A DNA stretch of 64,000 bases from Tolumonas lignilytica (GCF_000527035.1 NZ_AZUK01000001.1:2244001-2308000), one strand, 5' to 3'. Positions 35,858 to 46,668 are shown, counted from the first letter of the stretch. The notes: generated by a model not told the origin, from the letters alone. Translations and numbers: made by a program.

Positions 35858-37932
35858 TCATTCTGCGCTGGCGAGAGGTTCTGCAGCCGGAGGAATGATC
35901 ATGTCTTGTCGCAGCAACGGTGTGATCAGACTTTCAGGTAACGGCTTGGAAAACAGGTAGCCTTGCCCTTCATCACAGCCTAATTTTTGTAATAGAGCCA
36001 TTTGTTCCGGTGTTTCGATGCCTTCCGCAATGATGGATTTATGCAATGAGTGGCCCATATCAATAATGGCACGCACAATGCGGGTGTCTTTGTCATCGTA
36101 AGTTGCTTTTTTGACGAAGGATTTATCTATTTTTAATATTTTTACCGGTAAATCACGCAGACTGGCCAGACTGGAATAACCGGTACCAAAATCATCAATC
36201 GCGATGCTAAAACCATGGTGTTGTAATTGTTCCAGTTGTTCATTAATGCGTAACAAATTTAACTAATGTTGTTTTCGGTGATTTCCAACTGAATATAACG
36301 CGGATCAATTGCCAATTGCCGGGTGAGGGCGGTGAGCCGGTCATAGATGTTACGCCGCAATAATTGTTTCACCGAGATATTGATGGCCACATCGATCAAT
36401 ATATTTTGTCGATGCCATTCCGCAGCCTGTTTTAAGGCATTGACGAGCACCCAATCGCCCAGTTCCACGATCAAACCGCTTTCTTCGGCAATGGGGATAA
36501 ATTCATCGGGAGATAACATGCCATCTTGAGGATGTTGCCAGCGGATCAGGGCTTCTACCCCGATGATCCGTTGACTGCGTAGATCGATTTGAGGCTGGTA
36601 GAAGAGTGATAACTGATTATTGTTGATCGCCAAACGAAGTTCATGTTCCACTTTCATCCGGCGCGACATGCGGGTAGTCATGGCGGCCTGGAAGAAGCGA
36701 AAACAGTTTCCACCTTCATTTTTAGCACTGCGCATGGCCTGATTAGCATGCAGCAACAGTTCGCCCGGTTCTGAACCATCTTCGGGGTAGAGCGCAATCC
36801 CAAGCGAAGCACTGAGTTGGATGCTGCAATCATAGAGTTCGTAGGGTTGATTGATGCTGCTGTTTAACAGTCGCAACACCCGCATTAATTCGAGTTTAGT
36901 GGTAATGTTGTCCAACAGTAATATGAACTCATCGCCACCTATACGGGCCACCGTACAGTTGTATTCTTTCAGTAAGGTGCCAAGCCGCTGGGCTATCTTG
37001 ATCAGTAAATCATCGCCCTGGTCATGACCGAAAGAGTTATTAATATCTTTGAAACGATCTAAACCAACGGAAATAAGAGCGAGATGCTTTTTTTCCGCCT
37101 CTGACTGATGCAGGGCTGCGGTAATACGAGACAGCAGCGATATACGATTGGGTAATTCTGTTAATGGATCGTAAAAGGCCAGAAAATGAATGCGCTCGCT
37201 GATTTCCTCTTCCATGTCATGCACGAGTTTTTGATATTGCTGTTCCCGGCGATACAGGTTGAGCAGCAGAGGACGAAAGACAAACAGGGCTTCCAGCAAC
37301 AGGGTTATAAACATCCCGATCAAAGAGAGCCGGTTGTAATTTTGCAGGCTTTGGATCGCCTGTTCACTTTCGATCTGGTATTGGTGTACCAATGTATCAA
37401 GACCGCTCAGAATGTTTTTGTTCGCTGCCGCCCGCAACTGAACCAATGCCTGCTGCTGTTCAGCGGGGCTGATGTTATGGGCTGAAATTAATTCGGCGGT
37501 CTTGATAAAACGGGTGACCTGCTCATCCAGTGATATCGGCGGTTGATGAAAAATCTGATCAATGGTGGCTGATTTGGATTGCGGAATTTTCAGCCGTGCA
37601 GAACCATTGAGTAAGGCGCGATGAACTTCTGCCATACTCAGAACGGCGTTGGTGTATTCCCGCAGCAAATTGGGCGTCGATTGTCGCTCCGCCGGTAGCA
37701 GCAATTCTCCGGCAAAGCGGGTAATGCGCTGAGATAGCATGCGCTGACGTCCGGCCAGATTCACGATGCGAGCGGTGGCGCCTTGTTCATCGATAATGTT
37801 CTGGGTCAGATAATGTGAACTCACATACAACAGCGCAATGACCGAAAGTGCCATCAGGTAGGTGAGGGTGCCGCTTCGCCAATGCTGTTTCAGTTTTTCG
37901 GGATCTGCATACCATTTCATTTTTATTGTCAT
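35858..37932 (-). pseudogene. GGDEF/EAL cyclic-di-GMP protein, frameshifted inside the EAL domain
   Basis: Part one (37932-36259, 557 codons) has TM1 near residue 30 and a PilJ/NarX-type helical sensor (RIVNLAGRQRMLSQRI). TM2 is near 205, then a GGDEF domain with intact ARIGGDEF (about residue 330) and an EAL domain with intact GVEALIRW. It stops just after YIQLEITENNIS. Part two (to 35858) continues the EAL fold in the -1 frame: LLRINEQLEQLQHHGF, IDDFGTGYSSL, KIDKSFV, EGIETPEQ, GYLFSKPLP. One base appears lost in the run TTAAATTT near 36256. The -1 frame itself has a TAG just upstream and no slippery codon pair exists, so it is a true break or a sequencing error. If real, the phosphodiesterase is dead while the cyclase half could persist. 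Confidence 0.85.
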
Positions 37933-38119
37933 ACGTGCTCTCTATCAGTGCCGAATCAACGTTTTTAGCGACAAAATAGACACCTGTTTTTGTGCGCATA
38001 TTTGTACGCATAGAAACGTGTTATCTGATTCGGCTCAGGTGTTTGTTTAAAATATAGACGACATCAGCTCTGAATGGATAAGTTGTATTTAAAATATTCT
38101 GCGCGCCGGATGGTCTCTC

Positions 38120-38148
38120 CACTGCTAAATTCGCGCTGTAAAGCAGTG
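38120..38148. repeat. Inverted repeat upstream of parC
   Basis: CACTGCT (38120-38126) and AGCAGTG (38142-38148) are perfectly inverted around 15 bases, about 53 bases before the parC start. It may be an operator or transcript hairpin; nothing else was recognised in 37933-38201. Confidence 0.3.
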
Positions 38149-38201
38149 ATTATGGTAGGCTAGCACCCAGTAATCAGAGAGATACCAAGAGAATAACAAA
38201 C

Positions 38202-40472
38202 ATGAGTGATGCTGAACTGAGTCTGGAAGGCGTCGAGCGTCAACCACTGCGTACCTTCACTGAACAGGCTTATCTCAACTACTCGATGTACGTGATCATG
38301 GATCGTGCGTTACCGCATATTGCGGACGGTCTGAAACCTGTACAGCGGCGCATTGTGTATGCCATGAGCGAGCTGGGTTTATCCGCACTGGCAAAACATA
38401 AAAAATCAGCCCGTACTGTCGGGGATGTACTCGGTAAATATCATCCGCATGGCGACTCGGCGTGCTATGAGGCAATGGTCTTAATGGCACAACCCTTCTC
38501 CTATCGTTATCCGCTGGTGGATGGTCAGGGGAACTGGGGGGCGCCGGATGATCCGAAATCATTTGCAGCGATGCGTTATACGGAAGCGCGTTTATCCCGT
38601 TTTTCCGAGCTGCTGCTGAGTGAACTGGAACAAGGCACGGTCGAGTGGCAGCCTAACTTTGACGGCACCATGAAGGAGCCGCAGATCTTGCCTGCCCGGT
38701 TGCCCCATATCCTGCTGAACGGTGTGACCGGTATTGCCGTAGGCATGGCAACCGATATTCCACCGCATAATGTGCGAGAAGTCGCGAATGCCTGTGTCGC
38801 GCTGTTGGAGCGTCCGGAATGTACGACCGCCGATTTGCTGGAATATGTGCAGGGGCCGGATTATCCAACTAAAGCCGAGATCATCACGCCGCGTTCCGAA
38901 ATTCGTAAGATCTATGAGCAGGGACGGGGTTCTATTCGTGCCCGCGCTGTCTATCATATTGAAGAAGGCGATATCGTGATCACGGCGTTGCCGCATCAGG
39001 CTTCTGGTGCCCGGATCATGGAGCAGGTCGCGGCCCAGATGCAGGCGAAGAAACTGCCGATGGTCAGTGACTTGCGTGATGAATCGGATCATGAAAACCC
39101 AACCCGTCTGGTGATTGTGCCGCGTTCTAACCGCATTGATGTGGAACAACTGATGCAGCATCTGTTCGCGAGTACGGATCTGGAAAAAAGTTATCGCGTC
39201 AACCTGAACATGCTGGGGATGGATCACCGTCCACAGGTCAAAGATCTGCGAACCATTCTGAGTGAATGGCTATCATTTCGTCGTGAAACCGTTCGCCGCC
39301 GTTTGCAATTCCGCTTGGATAAAGTGCTGAATCGCCTGCATATTTTGGATGGTTTACTGATTGCATATCTCAATATCGACGAAGTGATTGCCATCATCCG
39401 CTATGAAGATGAACCGAAAGCTGAGTTGATGCGCCGGTTCGGTTTGTCAGATATTCAGGCCGAAGCGATTCTGGATCTGAAACTGCGCCATTTAGCCAAG
39501 CTGGAAGAGATCAAGATCCGTGGCGAGCAGGATGAACTGAACAAAGAACGTGAACAGCTGGAAGCATTACTGGGTTCAGAACGTAAACTGAGCAATCTGC
39601 TGAAAAAAGAAATCCAGGCCGATGCCGAAAAATATGGCGATGACCGTCGTTCACCGCTCATCGAGCGTCAGGAAGCAAAACAACTGACAGAAAAAGAGCT
39701 GACTCCCAGTGAGCCGGTTACGGTAGTGGTCTCGGAAATGGGCTGGGTGCGTGCCGCCAAAGGACATGAGGTCGATGTTCAGGGGCTGAGTTATAAGGCG
39801 GGAGATGGTTATCTTGCCAGTGCGCAGGGCCGCAGCAATCAGCAAACCGTGTTCATGACCAACTTGGGTCGAACTTATTCGTTAGAAGCACATACATTGC
39901 CGTCGGCGCGCGGGCAGGGTGAACCGCTGACCGGTAAATTAAGTTTCACGGCGGGTGAGCAAACACGTTATGTCTTGTTGGGTAATGACGATGAGCGCTA
40001 TCTGATCTGTTCTGATGCCGGATACGGTTTCCTGTGTGAATATGCGGATCTCGTGAGTAAAAACAAAAACGGTAAAGCCTTGCTGACATTGCCGGAGGGG
40101 GCTCAGGTATTGCCGCCGCAACTGGCCGCCAAGCAGGATGATGCGCTATGTCTGGTGATCAGCAACGAAGGCCGGATGTTACTGTTCCCATTAGATACAT
40201 TGCCGCAACTGGGTAAAGGTAAGGGCAATAAGTTAATTGGCATTCCTGCCGATAAAGTTGCCAGCCGCGAGGAGTTTGTGGTGCATGTTGCGGTGGTGCG
40301 GGCAGATCAGGCCGTCACCTTGTATGCCGGTAAACGTAAACTCACGTTAAAACCGGCTGATATGAGTCTCTATCATGGTGAGCGCGGTCGTCGAGGTGCC
40401 AAGTTGCCACGCGGCTTGCAACGGGTTGATCGGGTTGAGATTGAACAGACAACCGTTAATAGCGAAGTATAA
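38202..40472 (+). CDS. parC: DNA topoisomerase IV subunit A (ParC)
   Basis: This is the 756-residue type IIA topoisomerase subunit that decatenates chromosomes with ParE. The N-terminal breakage-reunion domain has [10 protein letters not shown], the catalytic Tyr126 in [12 protein letters not shown] and the quinolone region [12 protein letters not shown]. Ser86 and Glu90 there are the wild-type (susceptible) residues corresponding to E. coli Ser80 and Glu84. The C-terminal blades follow after about residue 490. It is followed after 11 bases by plsC, as in E. coli. Confidence 0.97.
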   Translation: MSDAELSLEGVERQPLRTFTEQAYLNYSMYVIMDRALPHIADGLKPVQRRIVYAMSELGLSALAKHKKSARTVGDVLGKYHPHGDSACYEAMVLMAQPFSYRYPLVDGQGNWGAPDDPKSFAAMRYTEARLSRFSELLLSELEQGTVEWQPNFDGTMKEPQILPARLPHILLNGVTGIAVGMATDIPPHNVREVANACVALLERPECTTADLLEYVQGPDYPTKAEIITPRSEIRKIYEQGRGSIRARAVYHIEEGDIVITALPHQASGARIMEQVAAQMQAKKLPMVSDLRDESDHENPTRLVIVPRSNRIDVEQLMQHLFASTDLEKSYRVNLNMLGMDHRPQVKDLRTILSEWLSFRRETVRRRLQFRLDKVLNRLHILDGLLIAYLNIDEVIAIIRYEDEPKAELMRRFGLSDIQAEAILDLKLRHLAKLEEIKIRGEQDELNKEREQLEALLGSERKLSNLLKKEIQADAEKYGDDRRSPLIERQEAKQLTEKELTPSEPVTVVVSEMGWVRAAKGHEVDVQGLSYKAGDGYLASAQGRSNQQTVFMTNLGRTYSLEAHTLPSARGQGEPLTGKLSFTAGEQTRYVLLGNDDERYLICSDAGYGFLCEYADLVSKNKNGKALLTLPEGAQVLPPQLAAKQDDALCLVISNEGRMLLFPLDTLPQLGKGKGNKLIGIPADKVASREEFVVHVAVVRADQAVTLYAGKRKLTLKPADMSLYHGERGRRGAKLPRGLQRVDRVEIEQTTVNSEV

Positions 40473-40483
40473 AGGTAATTTTG

Positions 40484-41206
40484 ATGTTAAAAATTCTGAG
40501 AATCATTGTACTGATATGTCTATTGCTCGTCTGGTTTGTAGTCGGGTTGGTCATTTGTCTGGCTCGGCCACGGCATAAAAACAATGTGTTTATGCTGGGG
40601 CGGATGTTGAACATGATGTGTCCGGTGTTTGGGGTGAAAGTAAAATCAATCATCCCGGATTGCAGCCGTAATCTTGGCTCTGTTGTGTATGCCGTAAACC
40701 ATCAGTCCAATTACGATATTTTCGTCACCACTGGCTGCAACTTGCCGGGTGTAGTGTCGATGGGGAAAAAGAGTCTGGTCTGGGTGCCATTTTTCGGCAT
40801 TCTCTATTACCTGAGTGGCAATATTCTGGTCGATCGGGCAAACCGGGGGCGTGCGGTTGATTCGATGAAACAGGTGGTTGCCAAGATTAAGCAGAAAGGC
40901 ATTTCTATCTGGATGTTTCCGGAAGGAACTCGCTCTAAAGGCCGTGGTTTATTACCGTTCAAAACCGGCGCATTTCATACTGCATTGATGGCTAAGGTAC
41001 CGGTCGTGCCTATCGTATGCTCAAGCTATGTAGGGCAGATTGATTTGAATCGCTGGGATAACGGCGAGATTCTGATCGAGATGCTGCCGCCGATAGATAC
41101 CAGCCACTGGGGACGGGGAACTGTGAAAGAGCTGACTGAAACCGTACGTAATCAGATGGTGCAGAAACTGGCAGAATTGGATGCACAAGTGAAAAGACCT
41201 GTCTGA
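40484..41206 (+). CDS. plsC: 1-acyl-sn-glycerol-3-phosphate acyltransferase PlsC
   Basis: This 240-residue inner-membrane enzyme makes phosphatidic acid from lysophosphatidic acid. It has one N-terminal membrane helix, the catalytic motif VNHQSNYD (NHQxxxD form of HX4D), then VSMGKKSL, ILVDRANR and the phosphate-binding FPEGTRSKGRG. It starts at ATG 40484 with AAGG upstream and is cotranscribed with parC. Confidence 0.95.
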   Translation: MLKILRIIVLICLLLVWFVVGLVICLARPRHKNNVFMLGRMLNMMCPVFGVKVKSIIPDCSRNLGSVVYAVNHQSNYDIFVTTGCNLPGVVSMGKKSLVWVPFFGILYYLSGNILVDRANRGRAVDSMKQVVAKIKQKGISIWMFPEGTRSKGRGLLPFKTGAFHTALMAKVPVVPIVCSSYVGQIDLNRWDNGEILIEMLPPIDTSHWGRGTVKELTETVRNQMVQKLAELDAQVKRPV

Positions 41207-41305
41207 GACTTTTGTAAAATGACGTAAAAATCTCCTTGTGGGGCGATTGCCGCCCCGCATCGGATCGCTTAGACTCTGCACAACTTTTTGAGTGAGATCT
41301 CATTT

Positions 41306-41971
41306 ATGGACTGGTTACACCTGATCGTCGATTTTGTGTTGCATATCGATGTACATCTGCAAGAACTTTTCACGACCTATGGTCTTTGGGTGTATGGCAT
41401 CCTCTTTCTGATTATTTTCAGTGAGACCGGCTTTGTAGTAACGCCATTCTTACCCGGCGATTCATTATTATTTGCTGCGGGTGCCTTGGTGGCGACCACG
41501 CAAGGCTCTCCTGAGTCGATGAATATCAATATGCTGGTGTTGTTACTGATTGCGGCCGCCGTAAGCGGAAATATTCTGAACTATACCATCGGTCATCTCT
41601 TTGGCGAGAAGCTCTTTCAGAATCCTAATTCAAAAGTCTTCAGAAAGGACTATCTGGATAAGACACATGCCTTTTTTGAGCGACATGGTGGTAAGACAAT
41701 CATCATTACCCGTTTCCTTCCGATCATCCGGACGTTTGCTCCCTTTGTGGCCGGCATGGGCGCCATGACCTATAAGCGATTTATGGCATTTAATCTGGTC
41801 GGCGGCAGCCTGTGGGTAATGTCTTTTGCCTATGCCGGTTTTGAGTTCGGTCAGCAGGAATTTGTGCGCAAAAACTTTACGATGCTGATGATGGGGATCA
41901 TCGTGGTTTCATTACTACCGATGATTATTCAGGCCATTCGCGTTAAGTGTACCGCACAACCTAAAGCCTGA
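41306..41971 (+). CDS. dedA: DedA-family membrane protein
   Basis: This is a 221-residue inner-membrane protein of the DedA/VTT family, whose members act in lipid (undecaprenyl phosphate or phospholipid) flipping and envelope homeostasis. It matches E. coli DedA closely: [51 protein letters not shown] and [19 protein letters not shown] with the essential arginines. ATG 41306 gives the usual N-terminus. A terminator follows. Confidence 0.93.
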   Translation: MDWLHLIVDFVLHIDVHLQELFTTYGLWVYGILFLIIFSETGFVVTPFLPGDSLLFAAGALVATTQGSPESMNINMLVLLLIAAAVSGNILNYTIGHLFGEKLFQNPNSKVFRKDYLDKTHAFFERHGGKTIIITRFLPIIRTFAPFVAGMGAMTYKRFMAFNLVGGSLWVMSFAYAGFEFGQQEFVRKNFTMLMMGIIVVSLLPMIIQAIRVKCTAQPKA

Positions 41972-41995
41972 TAATTTTATTCCTGCACCGAAGAC

Positions 41996-42024
41996 AGCCC
42001 GGCTGAATTGTCCGGGCTTTTTTA
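41996..42024 (+). terminator. Rho-independent terminator of dedA
   Basis: AGCCCGG pairs with CCGGGCT around nine bases, followed by TTTTT, 25 bases after the stop. Confidence 0.88.
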
Positions 42025-42073
42025 TGTTTCCGCCGCATAAACAGACTGCCGACGAATAATTAAAAATGAGATC

Positions 42074-42085
42074 GAAACCGGTTTC
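42074..42085. promoter_or_regulatory. LacI-family operator-like palindrome before the MFS gene
   Basis: GAAACCGGTTTC is a perfect 12-base palindrome, 122 bases before the MFS start. It has the same core as the operators at 21258 and 22789, so the MFS-AEC pair may belong to the regulon of the LacI-type protein at 22870 or of a similar repressor. Confidence 0.55.
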
Positions 42086-42206
42086 TTTCGCTATATGTTT
42101 CCGGTAACTCTGTGAGCTAAGGCGCAAATATTCTGGCGATGTTTCCTGCCAAAAGTGTGTGCAATTTGTTACTCTCTTCACAATTTCTCTTTCCTTCCGA
42201 AGTTTC

Positions 42207-43358
42207 ATGTTACCGTATCCTTGGTTAGCGCTGAATTTATCAGCAATCTATTTAGTCCTGGGTGTTTTTTCACCATTTTGGGGTGTTTGGCTCGAATCCG
42301 TTGGATTGCAATCAGAGCAAATCGGTTTGTTGTTAGGGATCGGGTTTGCAATGCGTCTGCTGGGCAGTTTGACCATACTGCGACAGGCCAAACGGGCTGA
42401 ACGATTGATACCAATTGCTCGTTTTCTGGTATTTGGTGGGATCATCAGTTTTGTCGGTTTCTATCTCTCCTCTCAATTTTGGGTGGTTTTACTCTTCACC
42501 CTGTTAGCCAATTTTATTTATCCCACCTTGTTGCCATTGACTGATGCCATTGCGGCCCGCATGGTCATTCAGGTCAATCTCGATTACGGCAATGTCCGGT
42601 TATGGGGCTCTGCTGCATTCATTGTCGGTGCCACCTTGATTGGTTTCGTGATCGAGCATCTGGGTAAATCATGGATCCTGCACTGCATCGTGTTGGGATT
42701 ATTGTTAGCTGGTTTTTGTATTCATATGCCGATGCGACCAGCCCCGCGAACTATTGGGCAGGAAAAAGAAAGTCATGGCTACAGCGTTTTGTTACGCAAT
42801 AAGGCTTTTTTGAATCTGTTACTCATCGAGGCGCTGATCTTTGGTAGTCATGCCGCATATAACAGTTTCAGTGCCATTTATTGGAATGCACAGGGCTTTT
42901 CCGCATCGACTATCAGTATGCTGTGGACGACCGGGGTGATCTTTGAAATCCTGATGTTTGCGGTTAGCCGACGGTTGCTGTCAGACTGGTCGCCGGAACG
43001 GCTGTTGTGTTGGGCCTGTATCGGTGCGGTGATCCGCTGGGTAACCCTCGGAACCAGCTTGAACTTATGGTTATTGTTCCCCGCACAGGCTTTGCATTCG
43101 TTTTCCTTTGCGCTGGCCCATTTAGGTGCGATGCGCTATCTGTCACAGCGATTACCTCGAGAGGCCATGATCCCTGGGCAGACACTCTATTCTGCAGTCG
43201 GGCAGTCGCTGTCTTTGGCTCTGTTTACCGTATTAAGCGGCATCATGTATCACCACATGCATCAATTTGTGTTCCTGGCCATGGCGGTGATTATTTTACC
43301 TGCATTTTATTTGATCTGGCGGGGGAAACAGACGATGGTTTCTCCGTCGGCATATTGA
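42207..43358 (+). CDS. MFS transporter, HcaT/LacY-like
   Basis: This is a 383-residue permease with about 12 hydrophobic helices. Stretches such as GVFSPFWGVWLESVGLQSEQIG, LDYGNVRLWGSAAFIVG, HAAYNSFSAIYWNAQGFS and HLGAMRYLSQRLP match the HcaT (phenylpropionate) branch, which is related to oligosaccharide:H+ symporters. The substrate is therefore open, and the upstream sugar-type operator favours a sugar or sugar acid. ATG 42207 is the natural start. The AEC gene follows after 7 bases. Confidence 0.85.
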   Translation: MLPYPWLALNLSAIYLVLGVFSPFWGVWLESVGLQSEQIGLLLGIGFAMRLLGSLTILRQAKRAERLIPIARFLVFGGIISFVGFYLSSQFWVVLLFTLLANFIYPTLLPLTDAIAARMVIQVNLDYGNVRLWGSAAFIVGATLIGFVIEHLGKSWILHCIVLGLLLAGFCIHMPMRPAPRTIGQEKESHGYSVLLRNKAFLNLLLIEALIFGSHAAYNSFSAIYWNAQGFSASTISMLWTTGVIFEILMFAVSRRLLSDWSPERLLCWACIGAVIRWVTLGTSLNLWLLFPAQALHSFSFALAHLGAMRYLSQRLPREAMIPGQTLYSAVGQSLSLALFTVLSGIMYHHMHQFVFLAMAVIILPAFYLIWRGKQTMVSPSAY

Positions 43359-43365
43359 GGTCAAC

Positions 43366-44286
43366 ATGCAGTCTGCCGACGTTAACCAGCAATTCATGCT
43401 CTCCATTTGCATTATTCTGCTGGGGTATCTTGCGAAACGAACCAAATATCTGACAGAAAAAGAAGGCGAGTCGATAGCGCAGATCATCTTTAATATCACC
43501 TTACCGGCGTTGGTGATTAATGTTTTTTCTGTCTTACCGCTGCAACCGCAACTGATATTGTTGCCGGTATTGGGTTTCGTTGTGAACGGCCTGCTTTGCC
43601 TTTGCATCTTGTTCATCTTCCGTAAACATGAACGGCCGGTCCGCGGCATGATGGGCATGGCATTGCCAGGTGCAAACATCGGCTTATTCGCCTACCCATT
43701 GGTGGAAGCCATCTGGGGCAAACACGGACTGACCTATATCGCGATGTATGATTTAGGTAATTCCTATGTGGTGTTTTTAGTCTGTTATACGGTCGGCGCC
43801 TATTTTTCAGGCGAAAAACCACTAAGCTGGCAACAATTACTGCATTCGGTAGTGCGGTCTGTGCCGGTGATGACCAGTTTGATTGCACTATCGATAAATC
43901 TTATGGGAATTAAATTGCCGGACTTGGTTCTGCAAACCACCCAGGTCATAGCAAAAGCGAATATGCCACTCAGCCTGCTATTGCTGGGCATGTATCTCAA
44001 TTTTTCTTTCCCGGCAGATCAACGCAAACTGCTGTTGCAGGCACTAGGCAGTAAATATCTGATTGGTGGAGCACTCGGAGCGTTACTTTGTTGGTTATTG
44101 CCCTACGATACCTTATTCCGACACTCCTTATTACTGGCCGGGGTCTTGCCATTGCCGACCATGGTGCTGACGTATGCTGTTATTTTTGGCTATGATCGCC
44201 GGATGACAGGGGCAATGCTGAATGCCTCGGTGATTTTAAGTATTTTGTTGAGCTGGGTGGTCTTTCATTTTTCGACCATTGGGTAG
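43366..44286 (+). CDS. AEC-family (auxin efflux carrier-like) transporter
   Basis: This is a 306-residue membrane protein with about ten hydrophobic segments in the two-half AEC arrangement. ILLGYLAKRTKYLTEKEGES, NITLPALVINVFS, GMALPGANIGLFAYPLVEAIWG and PLSLLLLGMYL are typical. Bacterial relatives transport malonate or malate, but the substrate is not predictable. GAGGTC lies before ATG 43366. It is probably cotranscribed with the MFS gene. Confidence 0.85.
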   Translation: MQSADVNQQFMLSICIILLGYLAKRTKYLTEKEGESIAQIIFNITLPALVINVFSVLPLQPQLILLPVLGFVVNGLLCLCILFIFRKHERPVRGMMGMALPGANIGLFAYPLVEAIWGKHGLTYIAMYDLGNSYVVFLVCYTVGAYFSGEKPLSWQQLLHSVVRSVPVMTSLIALSINLMGIKLPDLVLQTTQVIAKANMPLSLLLLGMYLNFSFPADQRKLLLQALGSKYLIGGALGALLCWLLPYDTLFRHSLLLAGVLPLPTMVLTYAVIFGYDRRMTGAMLNASVILSILLSWVVFHFSTIG

Positions 44287-44350
44287 CTTCAGAGTACAAT
44301 CAGCAAAACGGATAGCCGGGCTATCTTGACCACCAGATGAATGAGGCAAC

Positions 44351-44590
44351 ATGGCGTTACGAATCAGTTACTGTTACAAAGGTCAGCCGCGTGAAATTAA
44401 TTATGCGAATGACAAATTTCACGATATCTACGAAGCAATCGCTGCGGAAGAAGGGGTCGATTTACGGGCCTATCTGGCAATGGAACGACAACTGGCGTCA
44501 TTGTCTAAAAAGGTGGGTGCGGTGAAAGATTTTCGCGACAACCAATTCAGGGAATTTGGTTTCAGTGATATCAAGGTGATAAAAGAGTAA
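44351..44590 (+). CDS. Small conserved protein, DUF2960 family
   Basis: This is a 79-residue soluble protein: RISYCYKGQPREINYANDKF, then YEAIAAEEGVDLRAYLAMER and a C-terminal FRDNQFREFGFSDIKVIKE. The pattern agrees with the short DUF2960 proteins of Aeromonas, Vibrio and Shewanella as I recall them. No function is known. AGGCAAC precedes the start. Confidence 0.75.
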   Translation: MALRISYCYKGQPREINYANDKFHDIYEAIAAEEGVDLRAYLAMERQLASLSKKVGAVKDFRDNQFREFGFSDIKVIKE

Positions 44591-44598
44591 CTTAATGA

Positions 44599-44630
44599 AC
44601 AACGCCGCAATCAGCGGCGTTGTTGTTTTC
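44599..44630 (+). terminator. Terminator between DUF2960 gene and hslU
   Basis: AACGCCGC pairs with GCGGCGTT around five bases, then GTTGTTTT. The reverse strand has only a weak T tail for hslU. Confidence 0.85.
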
Positions 44631-44635
44631 AGCGA

Positions 44636-45967
44636 TTACAGGATAAACCGGCTCAGATCTTCATCTTCCACCAGTTCACCGAGGTAGCGCTCAACATAGG
44701 CGGCATCAATGCTGATCACTTGTCCCGGATTATCGGCGGCATCGTAAGAAATATCTTCCATCAGTTTTTCCAACACGGTATGCAGACGACGTGCACCGAT
44801 ATTTTCCGTACGTTCATTCACCTTCCAAGCGGCTTCCGCGATGCTGCGGATCCCTTCTGCAGTGAACTCGACCGTCACCTGTTCGGTGGCCATCAGTGCA
44901 CGGTACTGTTCGGTCAGTGAGGCATTCGGTTCAGTCAGAATACGCTCGAAATCATCAACCGTCAGGCTCTTCAGCTCAACGCGAATGGGCAGACGGCCTT
45001 GCAGTTCCGGGATCAGGTCGGAAGGCTTGGCGATCTGGAAGGCCCCGGAGGCAATAAACAGAATATGGTCGGTTTTGACCATGCCGTGTTTGGTGTTAAC
45101 GGTACAACCCTCCACCAAGGGTAACAGGTCACGCTGTACGCCTTCACGGGAAACATCCGGGCCACTGCTTTCACCGCGTTTACAGATTTTGTCGATCTCA
45201 TCGATGAACACGATGCCATTGTTTTCTACGGCATGAATGGTTTTTTCTTTCAGCTCTTCCGGATTCAACAGGCGTGCGGCTTCTTCTTCCACCAGCTGTT
45301 TCAGCGCTTCTTTCACTTTCAGCTTGCGCTTACGCGTATTGCCGGACGACATATTCTGGAACAGGCCCTGCAACTGATTGGTCATTTCTTCCATACCAGG
45401 TGGCGCCATGATTTCCACGCCCATTTGCGGGCCGGCCATTTCGACTTCAATTTCTTTGTCATCGAGTTCGCCTTCGCGCAATTTTTTACGGAAGATTTGA
45501 CGAGTATGGGCACCTGTCTCTGATTTTTCGGCTTCGCCCCAATTGGTGCGGGCAGGCGGCAGTAAGACGTCAAGAACACGCTCTTCAGCGGCTTCCTGAG
45601 CACGGAAACGAACCTTTTCCATCTCCTGATTGCGCATCATTTTCAGCGCCATATCCGTCAAATCGCGGATGATGGTATCGACTTCTTTCCCGACATAACC
45701 GACTTCGGTGAATTTGGTCGCTTCTACTTTGATGAACGGGGCATTGGCCAGTTTAGCCAAGCGGCGTGCTATCTCGGTTTTACCCACACCAGTGGGGCCA
45801 ATCATCAGGATGTTTTTAGGTGCCACTTCCTGACGCAGGTCGTCAGACAGTTGCATACGACGCCAGCGGTTACGCAGGGCAATGGCCACGGCACGTTTCG
45901 CTTCAGCCTGACCAATGATATGACGATCAAGCTCGTGAACAATTTCTCTCGGAGTCATTTCAGACAT
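44636..45967 (-). CDS. hslU: HslU, ATPase subunit of the HslUV protease
   Basis: This is the 443-residue AAA+ unfoldase that feeds substrates to HslV. It starts [20 protein letters not shown] and has Walker [15 protein letters not shown], Walker B FIDEIDKI, the inserted I-domain (about 110-240) and the C-terminal ...DLSRFIL that docks into HslV. ATG 45967 has AAGGA seven bases upstream and gives exactly the E. coli length. It follows hslV after 25 bases. Confidence 0.97.
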   Translation of the reverse strand: MSEMTPREIVHELDRHIIGQAEAKRAVAIALRNRWRRMQLSDDLRQEVAPKNILMIGPTGVGKTEIARRLAKLANAPFIKVEATKFTEVGYVGKEVDTIIRDLTDMALKMMRNQEMEKVRFRAQEAAEERVLDVLLPPARTNWGEAEKSETGAHTRQIFRKKLREGELDDKEIEVEMAGPQMGVEIMAPPGMEEMTNQLQGLFQNMSSGNTRKRKLKVKEALKQLVEEEAARLLNPEELKEKTIHAVENNGIVFIDEIDKICKRGESSGPDVSREGVQRDLLPLVEGCTVNTKHGMVKTDHILFIASGAFQIAKPSDLIPELQGRLPIRVELKSLTVDDFERILTEPNASLTEQYRALMATEQVTVEFTAEGIRSIAEAAWKVNERTENIGARRLHTVLEKLMEDISYDAADNPGQVISIDAAYVERYLGELVEDEDLSRFIL

Positions 45968-45992
45968 CTGGGTATCCTTGGTCTGCAATTAA

Positions 45993-46535
45993 TTAGATAG
46001 GGGTGACAGTGGGGTAGTCCAGCACTTCGATCGTCTGGAAACTGTTGGTAAAGACGCAGATGTCACCCGCGATAGTCAGTGCTTTTTTGACGATATCTTC
46101 CGCAGAAAGCTCGGTATTTTCCAGCAAAGCGCGTGCGGCTGATTGGGCAAAGGCACCGCCGGAGCCGATGGCGATCAAATCGTGTTCCGGCTGCACCACA
46201 TCGCCGTTACCGGTAATGATAAACGAGCGTTGTGCATCGGCGACCGCCAGCAAGGCTTCGAGTCGACGCAAGGCACGATCGGTACGCCATTCTTTGGCCA
46301 GCGCGACAGCGGCGCGTTCGAGATTACCCTGATGTGCCTGTAATTTGGCTTCAAACCGTTCAAGCAGTGTAAAGGCGTCAGCGGTGCCACCGGCAAATCC
46401 GGCCAATACTTTACCGTTGTAGAGACGGTGCACTTTACGGGCGTTGCCTTTCATGACGGTGTTGCCAAGAGAAACCTGACCATCGCCACCAATCACTACT
46501 TGGCCATTGCGTCGAACAGAAACGATTGTAGTCAC
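45993..46535 (-). CDS. hslV: HslV, peptidase subunit of the HslUV protease
   Basis: This is a proteasome-like threonine peptidase of 180 residues. The start is GTG 46535 with GAGG upstream. It leaves [10 protein letters not shown] after the initiator, so the catalytic Thr becomes residue 1 after Met removal. [19 protein letters not shown] and [12 protein letters not shown] are diagnostic. An in-frame ATG at 46580 would bury the catalytic Thr and is rejected. It forms the hslV-hslU operon downstream of ftsN. Confidence 0.95.
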   Translation of the reverse strand: MTTIVSVRRNGQVVIGGDGQVSLGNTVMKGNARKVHRLYNGKVLAGFAGGTADAFTLLERFEAKLQAHQGNLERAAVALAKEWRTDRALRRLEALLAVADAQRSFIITGNGDVVQPEHDLIAIGSGGAFAQSAARALLENTELSAEDIVKKALTIAGDICVFTNSFQTIEVLDYPTVTPI

Positions 46536-46668
46536 ATAAACCTCGATTACGGGTAGTCGGCGATGCCGACGAAGATTCATGAGACAGGAGATAGGGGCAG
46601 TCAGCCCCTATTTCAAGGTGTATCCGGGTGGAATTGTGAGGAATACAGCGATTGTGCGCAGAATTTCC

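Noticed and set aside
36240-36275. Programmed frameshift in the GGDEF/EAL gene
   Set aside because: The codons before the stop (ATT AGT) cannot re-pair in the -1 frame and the -1 frame has a TAG just upstream; mutation or sequencing error fits better.
38592-39227. 211-codon minus-strand frame opposite parC
   Set aside because: Shadow of a conserved topoisomerase gene.
46535-46580. Upstream ATG for hslV adding 15 residues
   Set aside because: It would place residues before the catalytic Thr; the GTG at 46535 with GAGG upstream gives the mature family N-terminus.
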